A DNA stretch of 64,000 nt from Gammaproteobacteria bacterium (GTDB taxonomy: Bacteria; Pseudomonadota; Gammaproteobacteria; RBG-16-57-12). Position 1 is the stretch's first letter; every line of letters begins with the position of its first letter. Below the pieces are notes generated by a model. It saw only the letters and a list, made by a program, of their open reading frames with translations, ran no database searches and was not told the origin of the DNA. This document shows, one piece after another, positions 7,591-17,635 of this stretch. The stretch is from positions 1 through 64,000 of the forward strand of contig JAKIVC010000003.1 of the NCBI GenBank assembly GCA_021647245.1, read 5' to 3'. A program made the position numbers and the translations under genes.

Positions 7591-9552
7591 GTGTCAAACA
7601 ACATAGAATCCACCCTCATCGAAGAGCGTCTGTTCACTCCATCCGCCGCGTTTGCCAAGCAAGCCCGCATTACCCCCGAAAAGCTACAACAGTTGCGCGC
7701 AGAAGCCGACAACGATTACACCGGCTTCTGGGCCAATCGGGCCAATCAGGAGATCAGCTGGAAAATACCGTTTAGCAAAGTACTCGATGAGAGCCGGGCA
7801 CCCCATTTTAGCTGGTTTGGCGATGGCAGCCTCAACGTCTCCTACAACTGCCTGGATCGCCACCTTGAAAACCGTGGCGACAAAACTGCCATCATCTTTG
7901 AAGGTGAACAGGGCGACACCCGCCATATCAGCTACAAAGAGCTGTATGGCGACGTGTGTGCAATGTCTAACCTCTTAAAGAGCCAAGGGGTGGTCAGTGG
8001 TGATCGCGTTGTCATCTATATGCCAATGACCCCGGAAGCCGTTATCGCCATGCAGGCCTGTGCACGTATCGGAGCCATACACTCTGTGGTATTTGGTGGT
8101 TTCTCCGCTGAGTCACTCAAAGATCGCATCGAAGATGCCCGCGCAAAAATCCTGATCACCGCTGATGGTGGTCACCGTGGCGGAAAAATCGTTGCACTAA
8201 AAACTGCCGCCGATAAAGCACTTGACGCTGGCTGTCCGAGCATCGAAAGAGTCATCGTTCTGCAGCGTACAAAGCAGCCGATCAACATGCAGAGCGAACG
8301 AGACATCTGGTGGCACGATGCTGTTGCAGAGCAGCCCCGCCACTGCGAGCCTGAGTGGGTTAATAGCGAACATCCTCTCTTCCTGCTCTACACATCAGGC
8401 TCCACTGGTAAGCCAAAAGGGATACAACACGCCAGCGCCGGTTATCTGCTAGGAGCTATCACCACCTGTAAATGGGTCTTTGACGTACAAGAGAGTGACA
8501 TCTTCTGGTGCACCGCCGATGTTGGCTGGATTACCGGCCACACCTACGTTGCCTACGGGCCACTGGCTATCGGTGGCACCGTAGTGATCTACGAAGGTGC
8601 ACCCACGGTTCCTGATAGCGGGCGTTTCTGGAAGCTCTGCCAAGACCACAAAGTGACTATTTTCTATACCGCTCCCACTGCAATCCGTGCACTCATGAAG
8701 CTGGGGGATGAGATTCCCAACCAATATGACCTCAGCTCAATACGCCTGCTCGGCACTGTGGGAGAGCCGATCAACCCGGAAGCCTGGATCTGGTATCACA
8801 CCGTGATAGGAAAAGAGCGCTGCCCGATTGTCGATACTTGGTGGCAGACCGAAACCGGCGCCAATGTAATAGCCCCCCTCCCCGGTGCCACCGCCACCAA
8901 GCCCGGTTCATGTACACACGCCCTGCCCGGCATGGATGTGGATATCGTTGATGAACAGGGAAACAGTATTACCGAAGCCAATCAAGGAGGCTATCTGGTC
9001 ATCAAAAAACCGTGGCCCGCCATGTTGCGCACGGTATGGGGAGATGAACAGCGCTACAAAGAGACCTACTGGGGAATGTTTGATGGAAAATATTACCTGG
9101 CAGGCGACAGCGCCCGCCGCGATAACGATGGCTACTTCTGGATCATGGGACGCATTGATGATGTATTGAATGTCTCCGGCCATCGCCTGGGCACCATGGA
9201 AATCGAATCCGCACTGGTCGCAAACCCCATGGTGGCTGAAGCAGCGGTAGTGGGTCGTCGCGATGAGATCAAGGGTGAAGGTATCTTTGCCTTTGTGGTG
9301 CTTAAAGGCGAACGCCCGGCAGGTGGTATCGATCAGGCACTTACCCAAGAGTTACGCGCCTGGGTCGGCGAACAAATTGGCCCTATCGCTAAACCGGATG
9401 AGATGCGCTTTTCTGACAACCTGCCCAAAACTCGTTCCGGAAAGATAATGCGCCGCCTGCTCCGCACCATTGCCAAAGGTGAAAAAATCACCCAGGACAC
9501 CTCAACACTGGAAAACGAAAATATCCTGAAACAGCTACAGGGAATAGAGTAA
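7591..9552 (+). CDS. acs: Acetyl-coenzyme A synthetase (AMP-forming)
   Basis: The protein has 653 residues, the usual length for Acs. It activates acetate to acetyl-CoA through acetyl-AMP. The AMP-binding P-loop is [11 protein letters not shown] (267-277). WWQTETG lies in the middle of the chain, and the C-terminal [11 protein letters not shown] (612-622) carries K618, equivalent to the lysine whose acetylation switches off Acs in enteric bacteria. The start is GTG at 7591 with GGAGAG about 9 bases upstream. It ends before a strong palindrome and converges on the porin gene. Confidence 0.97.
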   Translation: MSNNIESTLIEERLFTPSAAFAKQARITPEKLQQLRAEADNDYTGFWANRANQEISWKIPFSKVLDESRAPHFSWFGDGSLNVSYNCLDRHLENRGDKTAIIFEGEQGDTRHISYKELYGDVCAMSNLLKSQGVVSGDRVVIYMPMTPEAVIAMQACARIGAIHSVVFGGFSAESLKDRIEDARAKILITADGGHRGGKIVALKTAADKALDAGCPSIERVIVLQRTKQPINMQSERDIWWHDAVAEQPRHCEPEWVNSEHPLFLLYTSGSTGKPKGIQHASAGYLLGAITTCKWVFDVQESDIFWCTADVGWITGHTYVAYGPLAIGGTVVIYEGAPTVPDSGRFWKLCQDHKVTIFYTAPTAIRALMKLGDEIPNQYDLSSIRLLGTVGEPINPEAWIWYHTVIGKERCPIVDTWWQTETGANVIAPLPGATATKPGSCTHALPGMDVDIVDEQGNSITEANQGGYLVIKKPWPAMLRTVWGDEQRYKETYWGMFDGKYYLAGDSARRDNDGYFWIMGRIDDVLNVSGHRLGTMEIESALVANPMVAEAAVVGRRDEIKGEGIFAFVVLKGERPAGGIDQALTQELRAWVGEQIGPIAKPDEMRFSDNLPKTRSGKIMRRLLRTIAKGEKITQDTSTLENENILKQLQGIE

Positions 9553-9568
9553 CTGCCATAACGTGTAG

Positions 9569-9650
9569 CAGGGGGCAAGCCCAGTCCATCAACCCTCTTG
9601 TATTGCCTGGTCAGGCAATACAAGAGGGTAGAGGGCTGCCCCCGCCTGTT
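9569..9650. terminator. Large nested palindrome between acs and the porin gene
   Basis: The core 9593-9628 is a perfect 36-base palindrome (17 bp stem, two-base loop; CCCTCTTGTATTGCCTG pairs with CAGGCAATACAAGAGGG). It is flanked by an outer imperfect stem (GGGGCAAGCCC against GGGCTGCCCC). TTTTG follows on the + strand. The position between converging genes suggests a bidirectional terminator. Confidence 0.75.
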
Positions 9651-9655
9651 TTGTT

Positions 9656-10741
9656 CTAAATCCGCAACTCCAGCTCAGTAATAAACACCGTAGCACGCTG
9701 CTTTCCAGTCAACAGACTTGTCTCATTGTATTGGACAAGATCCGCCCGCCAATGAAGATTGCGTATCACCTCCATGGACATCCCCACACCCAGCAGATCA
9801 TAGTCACGACCAGAAGAGGTCACACTGGCCGCAGAGAACGCGGCGCGCCACTTTCGACCCTGCCACTTGCGCCCACGCCATGAGACCCCCATATTGATCT
9901 CCTCCTGGTCATAGTTGGCAGTACGCAGATTACTATCACCTCGCCACACATACGCCGTACCCAAGGTGAAGCGGCCACGGCGCAACTCACCACCCACACT
10001 CCATGAATCGAGATCCGCACGCTGGGTGCTGGCATCCGCATCACCCGTCACATAGCCACCACTAACTCCACCGACCCACTCGCCGATATCTTGCTGATAC
10101 TGCACCCCAAACTCCATGGCGTTACGTTGGCGGGTGCGGTCACGGGGGTCAATAGCATCCTGGTTGCGCGTATACTCAGGCGCATACGAGAGGCCATAAC
10201 GCCACCCCCTCATAGGTGCTGAGAGAAATATAAGCTTTGCCGCATCACTGGTATCATATGCCGAAAGCAGTGCCTGACTGCCAACATAGCGTGAAAAATC
10301 ACCCCGTATCTGCCCCAGCGCAGTAATCGGTGCATGAAAAGCCAGCCGATCCGCCGGACCATCCTGCTCACCTATCTCCACACGCCCGAAGCTACCCACC
10401 ATATATGCGTAGATCTCATCACGCTTCAAATCTTCTGCAGTGTGAGTATTTGAATCATACTCGACACGCAACCCGTAAGTCAGTGCATTGTCACTGATCC
10501 AACGCAAATTCAAACGCAGTGACGCATCGCCATTCCAGTTACTACTATCACGCGCCGTCATATTAGTATCCAGTGCCGATACCTGCGAAGAGAGCGCTAA
10601 GCGTGCCCATGCCTCAAAACCATCATTGCTGTATTTGAATCGCTTAGCCTCAACCGGTGAAGCCGAGAGCAACGTGGCGGCAATAATCAAGGGAGCCACC
10701 ACATGTCGTGCGGAAAAGGAAGGAAGTATGTTGTACATCAT
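9656..10741 (-). CDS. Gram-negative porin (general diffusion porin-like)
   Basis: The likely protein has 361 residues, starting at the ATG at 10741. A frame upstream to 10786 exists, but the signal peptide (MMYNILPSFSA... ending SASPVEA) begins at 10741. The mature part has alternating polar/aromatic strands typical of a 16-stranded porin. It includes the region DEIYAYMVGSFGRVEIGEQD, which resembles the porin signature (R-x-A/E-x-G-x-Q/D), and ends in FITELELRI, as expected for outer-membrane insertion. It should allow passive diffusion of small solutes. It converges on acs with a shared palindrome. AAGG lies 9-10 bases upstream of the start. Confidence 0.88.
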   Translation of the reverse strand: MMYNILPSFSARHVVAPLIIAATLLSASPVEAKRFKYSNDGFEAWARLALSSQVSALDTNMTARDSSNWNGDASLRLNLRWISDNALTYGLRVEYDSNTHTAEDLKRDEIYAYMVGSFGRVEIGEQDGPADRLAFHAPITALGQIRGDFSRYVGSQALLSAYDTSDAAKLIFLSAPMRGWRYGLSYAPEYTRNQDAIDPRDRTRQRNAMEFGVQYQQDIGEWVGGVSGGYVTGDADASTQRADLDSWSVGGELRRGRFTLGTAYVWRGDSNLRTANYDQEEINMGVSWRGRKWQGRKWRAAFSAASVTSSGRDYDLLGVGMSMEVIRNLHWRADLVQYNETSLLTGKQRATVFITELELRI

Positions 10742-11004
10742 ATCTGGCCTTATATGGGTTCTTAGTACAGACACAACGATAGCCAAACTGATTTATTCCA
10801 CCCCGCGATTATTTTTTATCTCTAGACTCAAAAAAGAGAGCCTGCCAGATATTATCTCTCTGAGTAATATGAACGAAGAGATGCAGACTCTTAAGTTTGC
10901 ATTATTGCCTATAATGGCATCAAAGGGTTCTGACACCAGCAGCAGTAAGTTAAGCCCTAATAAATTTCATTAAATAATCGAAGGGGTCAGCAAAGTTAAT
11001 TTAT

Positions 11005-11271
11005 TTATTTAGTATATGGCTTTTCAAAGCACATGACAGCAGCCGTAGCAGATTTATTACTCGTTGTATATTCGGAAGCATAAACCATTTTCCAGCCATC
11101 ATATTTCTTTAAATTAGCATTCATAGCTCTTTCACTACTAGTACTCATATCAACACAACGCATCATTAGGTTGGAACCTTCATGGCCTGATTCTCGAGAG
11201 AGAGAGCTAATATTTGCTCCAACACAACCTGTTAATAATATGACCAAGCTTAAAGTTATAATTTTTTTCAT
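11005..11271 (-). CDS. Small predicted lipoprotein
   Basis: The protein has 88 residues. The signal peptide ends in a lipobox LLTGC with Cys16. The mature part of about 72 residues has two further cysteines (in MMRCVD and AVMCFEKP) that could form a disulfide, and no recognised domain. GGAG lies 8 bases before the ATG. The gene and its flanks are clearly richer in A+T than the surrounding genes, which suggests recent acquisition. Function unknown. Confidence 0.65.
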   Translation of the reverse strand: MKKIITLSLVILLTGCVGANISSLSRESGHEGSNLMMRCVDMSTSSERAMNANLKKYDGWKMVYASEYTTSNKSATAAVMCFEKPYTK

Positions 11272-11529
11272 TTTGTATCTCCATATTTGGCGCGGATTTT
11301 AGTCATAAGTGCTCCGCATTTTAAAAGTGTGGGTCTGTACCAACACCAGCATGTTAAACCTGACTCTTCCTCTGCCTTGTGAGTGAAAAAAGATACCAAA
11401 TATTATTTCGCTGAGGGTGCTGACCCTAGATGCACTGACTTAACCCCGCAGTTAAGTATCGCACCCCAGAGTTCCTTGCCCCCTTTGATTGATATTCCAA
11501 GGATAGATTTGAATCCCAACCCTTCAGAT

Positions 11530-12924
11530 CTATTCGCGCCGCCAGGTGGTGCCTTGGCCGCTATCTTCCAAAATAATACCTTCTGCTTTCAATTGATCTC
11601 GAATTCGGTCGCTCTCAGCCCAGGCTTTACTCTTGCGCGCATCCAGACGTTGCTGGATCAGCTGTTCAATCTGCTCATTACTGATGCCGGCTTCACCCGC
11701 TGTGCCGTTTTGGAAAAATGCTTGTGGCTCGCGCTGCAAGATACCCAGCGTTGCCGCCAGCTGTTTTAGCTGCGATGCCCACAGCACGGCTTTATCATGG
11801 TCACGGTTACGGGCCTTATTAACTTTTCCAGCAAGTTCAAACAGCACAGCCATGGCCGCCGGGGTGTTAAAGTCATCATTCATCGCAGCAAAGAACTTTT
11901 CAGCCATTTCACCCGTCATCTCTACACCCCTATCGATTTCGATACCACGTAGCGCCGTGTAGAGTGTGGTTAGCGCATTTTTCGCCTCATCCAGATGGCT
12001 ATCTGAGTAGTTGAGCGGGCTGCGATAGTGACTATTCAATATGAATGAACGCACCACTTCTGCATCATAAATTTTCAACACCTCGCGGATGGTGAAAAAG
12101 TTATTCAGCGACTTCGACATCTTCTCATCATTAATCCGCACAAAACCGTTGTGCATCCAGACATTGGCAAACTTTTCGCCGGTGGCGGCTTCAGATTGTG
12201 CGATTTCATTTTCATGGTGAGGGAATTGCAGGTCCAGACCACCGCCATGAATGTCAAAGTGGTTTCCTAGGCAACAGGTCGACATAGCAGAGCACTCAAT
12301 ATGCCAGCCCGGACGGCCTGCACCCCAGGGTGACTCCCAGCTAGGCTCCCCTGGCTTGGCTGATTTCCACAACACAAAATCCATCGGGTCATTTTTTGAT
12401 TCATCCACGGCAACCCGCTCACCGACACGCAAATCTTCCAGCCGCTTACCGGAGAGCTGGCCATAGCTCTCAAACTTTGAAATATCGTAATAGACATCAC
12501 CATTCTTTGCTGCATAGGCAACCCCTTTATCAACCAGAGTCTGGATCATCTCCAGAATCTCTTGCATGTAATGGGTTGCCCGTGGTTCCTGATCAGGCGG
12601 TAAAATGCCCAGCGCGGCTTCATCGGCCTTCATTTCGGTGATAAAACGCTCGGTAAGTGATGAGTAGGGTTCGCTATTTTCGTTGGCCCGCTTGATTATT
12701 TTGTCGTCAATGTCGGTCACATTGCGCACATAGGTGACCGCTTCTTTACCATAGAGGTGGCAGAGGTAGCGGTAGACCACATCAAACACTACCATCACCC
12801 GGGCATGCCCCACATGGCAGAAGTCATACACCGTCATACCACAGACATAGAGCCTGACATTTTTATCGTCTATCGGTTGAAAGGACTCTTTTTTACGGCT
12901 CAGATTGTTGTGTATTTGCAGCAT
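11530..12924 (-). CDS. cysS: Cysteinyl-tRNA synthetase
   Basis: The protein has 464 residues, the normal length. It charges tRNA-Cys in the cytoplasm. The class I motifs are HVGH (37-40) and KMSKS (268-272). The zinc ligands are in place: C28, C211, H236 and E240. The DALR-type anticodon-binding helical region follows. It is divergent from ppiA, with 95 bases between the genes. It ends at 11530, beyond which lies an AT-rich stretch without a clear gene. Confidence 0.97.
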   Translation of the reverse strand: MLQIHNNLSRKKESFQPIDDKNVRLYVCGMTVYDFCHVGHARVMVVFDVVYRYLCHLYGKEAVTYVRNVTDIDDKIIKRANENSEPYSSLTERFITEMKADEAALGILPPDQEPRATHYMQEILEMIQTLVDKGVAYAAKNGDVYYDISKFESYGQLSGKRLEDLRVGERVAVDESKNDPMDFVLWKSAKPGEPSWESPWGAGRPGWHIECSAMSTCCLGNHFDIHGGGLDLQFPHHENEIAQSEAATGEKFANVWMHNGFVRINDEKMSKSLNNFFTIREVLKIYDAEVVRSFILNSHYRSPLNYSDSHLDEAKNALTTLYTALRGIEIDRGVEMTGEMAEKFFAAMNDDFNTPAAMAVLFELAGKVNKARNRDHDKAVLWASQLKQLAATLGILQREPQAFFQNGTAGEAGISNEQIEQLIQQRLDARKSKAWAESDRIRDQLKAEGIILEDSGQGTTWRRE

Positions 12925-12963
12925 CAGGAAGCGGTTCCGTTAGTTGGCTTGGATGAGCGGCTT

Positions 12964-12992
12964 TTGTATCAAGCCGAAAAGCTTTATATTAT
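12964..12992 (+). promoter_or_regulatory. Candidate sigma-70 promoter for ppiA-ppiB-lpxH
   Basis: TTGTAT (12964-12969) and TATTAT (12987-12992) are separated by 17 bases, 28 bases before the start codon of ppiA, in the divergent gap with cysS. Confidence 0.5.
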
Positions 12993-13019
12993 GCCCTACT
13001 TATTAATTAGGATGTAGTG

Positions 13020-13592
13020 ATGAAACTATTAATTTCAGCCATTCTGGCATCATGCCTGTTCATTTCTGGCTCGGTGCTGGCTGCCGAGAACCCCCGGGTT
13101 AAAATAGAGACCAATCTGGGTGATATTATCTTGGAGCTCAACCCACAAAAGGCTCCCAAAACAGTTGAAAATTTTTTGCGTTATGTTGAAGAGGGATATT
13201 ATCCGGGCACCATTTTCCATCGGGTGATTGCCAACTTCATGATCCAAGGGGGTGGATTTACCACGGACTACAGTAAAAAACCCACCCATGAACCTATCAA
13301 AAATGAGGCCTATAACGGCCTGCGCAATGAACGAGGTTCAATTGCCATGGCGCGTACCGGCGAGCCGCACTCGGCAACGGCACAATTCTTTATTAATGTA
13401 CTCGATAACGGCTCGCTTAATTACCGCAGCAAAACACCTCGCGGCTGGGGCTACACTGTGTTTGGCAAAGTGGTCGAGGGGATGAATACTGTGGATACAA
13501 TCCGTGATGTTCGCACCGGTCGTGGTGGCCCTTTCCGCAGCGATGCGCCACAAGATAAAGTCATTATCGAAAACGTCACTCTCATCAATTAA
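13020..13592 (+). CDS. ppiA: Periplasmic peptidyl-prolyl cis-trans isomerase (cyclophilin)
   Basis: The protein has 190 residues with a cleavable signal peptide (MKLLISAILASCLFISGSVLA). The rest is a cyclophilin domain with IFHRVI, MIQGGG, SATAQFFIN and the C-terminal VFGKVVEGM motifs. It isomerises X-Pro bonds in exported proteins. I place the start at the ATG at 13020, 7 bases after AGGA; the GTG one codon upstream is possible. It is followed after 13 bases by a cytosolic paralogue, with which it shares extended similarity (KAPKTVENF, GTIFHRVI). Confidence 0.92.
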   Translation: MKLLISAILASCLFISGSVLAAENPRVKIETNLGDIILELNPQKAPKTVENFLRYVEEGYYPGTIFHRVIANFMIQGGGFTTDYSKKPTHEPIKNEAYNGLRNERGSIAMARTGEPHSATAQFFINVLDNGSLNYRSKTPRGWGYTVFGKVVEGMNTVDTIRDVRTGRGGPFRSDAPQDKVIIENVTLIN

Positions 13593-13605
13593 ACAGGTAA
13601 ATATA

Positions 13606-14109
13606 ATGATTAAGATCAATACCAATAAAGGCAGCTTCACACTGGAGCTGGATGCAGAAAAAGCCCCTAAAACAGTTGAAAATTTCATTCAATATGCCAA
13701 AGATGGCTTCTACGATGGCACTATATTTCACCGTGTCATTAAGGGGTTCATGGTTCAGGGTGGCGGCATGGAGCCGGGTATGCAGCAGAAAAAGACCAAC
13801 GCCACCATTGAAAATGAGGCAGACAATGGTCTGACCAATGAGGTGGGTACCGTCGCCATGGCACGCACCCCCGACCCGCACTCGGCCAGCTCACAGTTTT
13901 TCATTAATGTGGCCAACAACAGCTTTCTCAACTTCAGCTCGGCAACAGCAGAGGGGTATGGCTACTGTGTGTTTGGAAAAATAGTGGATGGCATGGAGAT
14001 CATCTCTGAAATTGAAGGTGTTGAAACAGGGACCGTCTCGGGACATCAAAATGTACCTGTAGACGACATCATTATCGAAAGCATCGATATTATTGAGTCA
14101 GCCGCCTAA
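13606..14109 (+). CDS. ppiB: Cytosolic peptidyl-prolyl cis-trans isomerase (cyclophilin)
   Basis: The protein has 167 residues and no signal peptide (begins MIKINTNKGSFTLELD). The cyclophilin motifs are IFHRVI, MVQGGGMEPG, SASSQFFINV and YCVFGKIVDGM. The frame is open further upstream (to 13504), but AGG ahead of the ATG at 13606 and the family length fix this start. Its stop overlaps the lpxH start by one base (TAATG). Together with ppiA it forms an exported/cytosolic pair. Confidence 0.94.
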   Translation: MIKINTNKGSFTLELDAEKAPKTVENFIQYAKDGFYDGTIFHRVIKGFMVQGGGMEPGMQQKKTNATIENEADNGLTNEVGTVAMARTPDPHSASSQFFINVANNSFLNFSSATAEGYGYCVFGKIVDGMEIISEIEGVETGTVSGHQNVPVDDIIIESIDIIESAA

Positions 14110-14825
14110 TGGCCGACTATTTCATCTCTGATCTGCATTTGGGGCCACAACAGCCCCATCTGACCGAGATATTCATTCGCTTCCTGAATAGCCGCGCCCG
14201 TGATGCTGAGCGGCTCTTTATTCTGGGTGATCTTTTTGAGTACTGGTTAGGTGATGATGCTATACACCCCCACTATCAGCCGGTTATTAGCGCGCTGAAA
14301 AGCCTGAGTTCGAGCGGTGTCGAGGTCCTCTTTATGCGGGGTAATCGTGACTTTTTGGTGGGCCAGCACTTTGCTGATCTGACCGGTGCCACACTACTGG
14401 ATGATCCCTGCGTATTTGACGTAGCCGGTGAGGCAACACTGCTCAGCCACGGTGATATTTTTTGTAGTGACGATACTGCCTACCAACAGTTTCGCTCCCA
14501 GGTCAGAAATCCTCAATGGCAGGCTGAGTTTCTCTCAAAATCCATCGAAGAGCGGATGCAGTTTGCAGAACAGGCGCGCAGCGCCAGCCGCGAAGCAACC
14601 CAGGAGAAGAGCGACGCCATAATGGATGTTAATCTACAGAACGTGAGTGACAGTATGCAAAAATACCACGTCTCACGCTTAATTCATGGCCATACCCACC
14701 GGCCCGCCCAGCATACACTTGAAGTCGGTGGCCAGCGCTGCCAGCGGATCGTGTTGGCTAACTGGAATGATCATGGGCACCTGCTCATCTGCGGCCGGCA
14801 ATGTACCACCGAAAAGATCACATAG
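14109..14825 (+). CDS. lpxH: UDP-2,3-diacylglucosamine diphosphatase
   Basis: The protein has 238 residues. It is the calcineurin-like metallophosphoesterase that hydrolyses UDP-2,3-diacylglucosamine to lipid X in lipid A synthesis. The metal-binding motifs are in order: FISDLHLG (near 5-12), GDLFEYWLGDD, RGNRDFL and HGHTHRP. The ppiB-lpxH overlap is common in gammaproteobacteria. It converges on the P-type ATPase gene. Confidence 0.95.
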   Translation: MADYFISDLHLGPQQPHLTEIFIRFLNSRARDAERLFILGDLFEYWLGDDAIHPHYQPVISALKSLSSSGVEVLFMRGNRDFLVGQHFADLTGATLLDDPCVFDVAGEATLLSHGDIFCSDDTAYQQFRSQVRNPQWQAEFLSKSIEERMQFAEQARSASREATQEKSDAIMDVNLQNVSDSMQKYHVSRLIHGHTHRPAQHTLEVGGQRCQRIVLANWNDHGHLLICGRQCTTEKIT

Positions 14826-14881
14826 GCACTTGGTTTTACAGGGGAGTTATGGGGGCATCGCCGTATCATCGTGTAACATGC

Positions 14882-17620
14882 TCATGATGAGTTATCCGGG
14901 TTAGCCCGGATATTTATCTGCAAGCCATAACGCCACATTTTTTCAATACCCACCACGGTATAAATCAACACACCGCCCGCCAGCACCCACAACCATTCGG
15001 TAATACCGATGGGCGCACTACCAAACAGCTGATTTAAAATGGGCAAGTAGGTAAACAGCAGTTGTAACAGCACCATGAGTGCAACCCCAACAACTAGCCA
15101 GCGGTTGGAGAAAACCCCCAGCTTAAACATTGAATAACGCAGTGACCGGCAGTTAAGCAGATAGAAGGCCTGACCAAATATAAACATATTAACCGCGACG
15201 GTACGCGCTGTTTCGATGCTGCCGCCTTGTCGTAGGGTCAACTCAAACAGTCCAAAAGCCCCCACTAACAACATCATGCCAACAATACCGATACGCACAC
15301 CCAACTCGCGAGTCAATACCGGGGTGTTAGGTCGCCGGGGTGGACGCGCCATAATCCCTGGCTCCTTATTTTCGAAGGCCAGCATCATCCCTAATAGCAG
15401 TGCGGTGGTCATGTTGATCCAGAGAATCTGTACCGGGGTCACTGGCAGAGCAACTCCGGCAATAATAGCCACTAGAATCACCGAACCCTGGCCGACATTT
15501 GTGGGTAACGTCCAGGTGATAAATTTAACCAGGTTATCAAACACCGCCCGCCCCTCCTCTACCGCCGCCTCAATGGTGGAGAAGTTGTCATCAGTCAACA
15601 CCATATCCGCCGCCTCTTTCGCCACCTCGGTACCCGCCACGCCCATGGCAATACCGATATCGGCCTGTTTAAGTGCCGGCGCATCATTGACGCCATCACC
15701 CGTCATGGCGACTATGTGGCCACCGGCTTGTAGCGCCTCGACTAGGCGAAGTTTCTGCTCCGGAGAGACCCTGGCAAAAACCGAGATCCGCTCGACAACT
15801 GCCAGCAGCTCGTGATCAGGCAGTGCTGAGAGTGTATGACCGCTCATGGCAAAGCGCTCATGTCCACCCTCTGTCACGCCCTGCAAACCAATCTGCTGGG
15901 CAATCGCTGCGGCGGTTGCCACATGGTCACCGGTGATCATTTTGACCTGAATCCCCGCCCGCTGACAGGCTCGTACTGCGCTGACCGCCTCCACTCTAGG
16001 GGGGTCCATCATCGCCTGTAGCCCCAAAAAGGTGAGCCCTTCTGCCACCTCCGCATGGTTTACCGAGGAGATTGAGGCCCCAATACGTTGACAGGCGAAC
16101 GCCAATATGCGCAGCCCGCTGGCGGCCATTATCTCCATTTCATGGTGAATTGCGGCCTGATCAATGGGCCGCTCTTCACCCTTTACGTCCACACAACAAC
16201 GGCAACGGGCAAGCACTTTTTCAACCGACCCTTTCAGATAGATGATCGCCCCGCCATTACCCAAATCGTGCAGCGTCGCCATATATTGATGCTGTGACTC
16301 AAACGGCAGAGTGTCGCGGCGCGGCCATTGCTTTTCAACCGTTTCACGCACCAGCCCCGCTTTTTCCGCCGCAACAATTAAAGCGGCTTCGGTGGGATCA
16401 CCCTCAATCTGCCACTCGCCTTCGTGATTAAATAACCGTGAATCATTACAGAGCAGGCCTGCTATCAAGCACTGCTCTAGGGCTGGGTACCTCTTCAGGT
16501 CAATCGCTACCCCATTGAGTAACATCTCCCCTTGTGGGGCATAACCTATGCCGGAGAGCTGAAACCCCTGACCCGCTACAAAGAGCTGCTGCACTGTCAT
16601 CTGGTTTTGTGTCAAGGTGCCGGTTTTATCAGAGCAGATCACCGTGGTACTACCGAGTGTTTCCACTGCGGGCATTTTGCGGATAATGGCATGGCTGCGC
16701 GCCATTTTGTTCACACCAATCGCCAACATAATGGTCATCGCCGCAGGCAACCCTTCGGGTATGGCCGCCACGGCTAATGCCACCGCCGCCATAAAGGTGT
16801 CAAGCAGTGACTCACCACGTAACCAACCGGCCAGTAGCGTAAAAGTGGCCAGAATTAAAATAACCCGTAACAGAATGCTGCTGAAATGGGTTATTTTTTT
16901 AGTTAAAGGTGTCGCCAGCGTATCGGCACTGGCAATCAGCGTGTTGATATAGCCTATTTCTGTCTCATCGCCAGTGGCAACCACAACACCCGTAGCCGTA
17001 CCATAGCTGACAAGCGCTGATGAGTAGGCCATATTGATGCGATCCGCCAGCGGTGTCTCGCGGACCAGTTGCCGAGACTGCTTCTGCACCGGAACCGACT
17101 CCCCTGTCAGGGCCGACTCATCAATCTGCAACTCGCGGGTCGATAACAGTCGCAGGTCGGCAGGCACCCGATCACCTGATTGTAAAAAAACCACATCGCC
17201 CGGCACCAGCTCAGCGGCGGAGAGCTGTACTTTCTCCCCTGCTCTCAGCACCATTGCACTCCCCTCCAGAGTACAGCTCAGCGCCTCAATCGCTTTTAAC
17301 GCTTTTGACTCTTGAATATAGCCAATAACCGCATTGATCAGCACCACCCCAAAAATCACACCGCTATCTACCCACGCTTGCAATAAAAAAGTAATTAGCG
17401 CCGCAGCCAGCAGAATGTAGACCAATGGCTGGTTAAACTGCAACAGGAATAGAATAAAGGGTGATTTTCCCTTTTTAAGCGTCAGGCGATTTTCGCCATA
17501 ATGGGCTTGCCGGTGGGCTACTTCAAAAGTATCTAACCCTTTACTTTCCTCCACCTCCAACAGTGTCATTACCTCATCATCAGGCAGATGGTGCCAATGT
17601 TTTGAAAGTAAGTTCTCCAC
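14882..17620 (-). CDS. Cation-transporting P-type ATPase (P2-like)
   Basis: The protein has 912 residues. The N-terminal cation-ATPase domain (about 1-70) is followed by the actuator motif LTGESVPV (171-178), PEGLP in membrane helix 4 (288-292), and the phosphorylated DKTGTLT with D331. The hinge is MTGDGVNDAPALKQADIG, and a C-terminal block of about six helices follows. PEGLP points to the Ca2+/Na+/K+-type P2 class. In helix 6 the sequence is WINMTTALLLG, where Ca2+ pumps have an Asp after N-x-x-T, so the transported ion is uncertain. It starts 15 bases after the last antiporter-like gene and is probably the final gene of that operon. Near its C terminus the DNA contains a short hairpin (ATCCGGG/CCCGGAT, about 14898-14915). 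Confidence 0.9.
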   Translation of the reverse strand: MENLLSKHWHHLPDDEVMTLLEVEESKGLDTFEVAHRQAHYGENRLTLKKGKSPFILFLLQFNQPLVYILLAAALITFLLQAWVDSGVIFGVVLINAVIGYIQESKALKAIEALSCTLEGSAMVLRAGEKVQLSAAELVPGDVVFLQSGDRVPADLRLLSTRELQIDESALTGESVPVQKQSRQLVRETPLADRINMAYSSALVSYGTATGVVVATGDETEIGYINTLIASADTLATPLTKKITHFSSILLRVILILATFTLLAGWLRGESLLDTFMAAVALAVAAIPEGLPAAMTIMLAIGVNKMARSHAIIRKMPAVETLGSTTVICSDKTGTLTQNQMTVQQLFVAGQGFQLSGIGYAPQGEMLLNGVAIDLKRYPALEQCLIAGLLCNDSRLFNHEGEWQIEGDPTEAALIVAAEKAGLVRETVEKQWPRRDTLPFESQHQYMATLHDLGNGGAIIYLKGSVEKVLARCRCCVDVKGEERPIDQAAIHHEMEIMAASGLRILAFACQRIGASISSVNHAEVAEGLTFLGLQAMMDPPRVEAVSAVRACQRAGIQVKMITGDHVATAAAIAQQIGLQGVTEGGHERFAMSGHTLSALPDHELLAVVERISVFARVSPEQKLRLVEALQAGGHIVAMTGDGVNDAPALKQADIGIAMGVAGTEVAKEAADMVLTDDNFSTIEAAVEEGRAVFDNLVKFITWTLPTNVGQGSVILVAIIAGVALPVTPVQILWINMTTALLLGMMLAFENKEPGIMARPPRRPNTPVLTRELGVRIGIVGMMLLVGAFGLFELTLRQGGSIETARTVAVNMFIFGQAFYLLNCRSLRYSMFKLGVFSNRWLVVGVALMVLLQLLFTYLPILNQLFGSAPIGITEWLWVLAGGVLIYTVVGIEKMWRYGLQINIRANPDNSS

Positions 17621-17635
17621 CTTATGCTTCCTTAT

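Noticed and set aside
10488-10973. Open frame of 161 codons on the + strand
   Set aside because: More than half is antisense to the porin gene; the rest runs through AT-rich DNA. No domain or start signal supports it.
11383-11769. Open frame of 128 codons on the + strand
   Set aside because: It overlaps the 3' end of cysS on the opposite strand, has no recognised domain, and no ribosome binding site stands before it.
14898-14915. Hairpin near the end of the P-type ATPase gene as a terminator
   Set aside because: It lies within the coding region, has a 7 bp stem and no T tract on the relevant strand.
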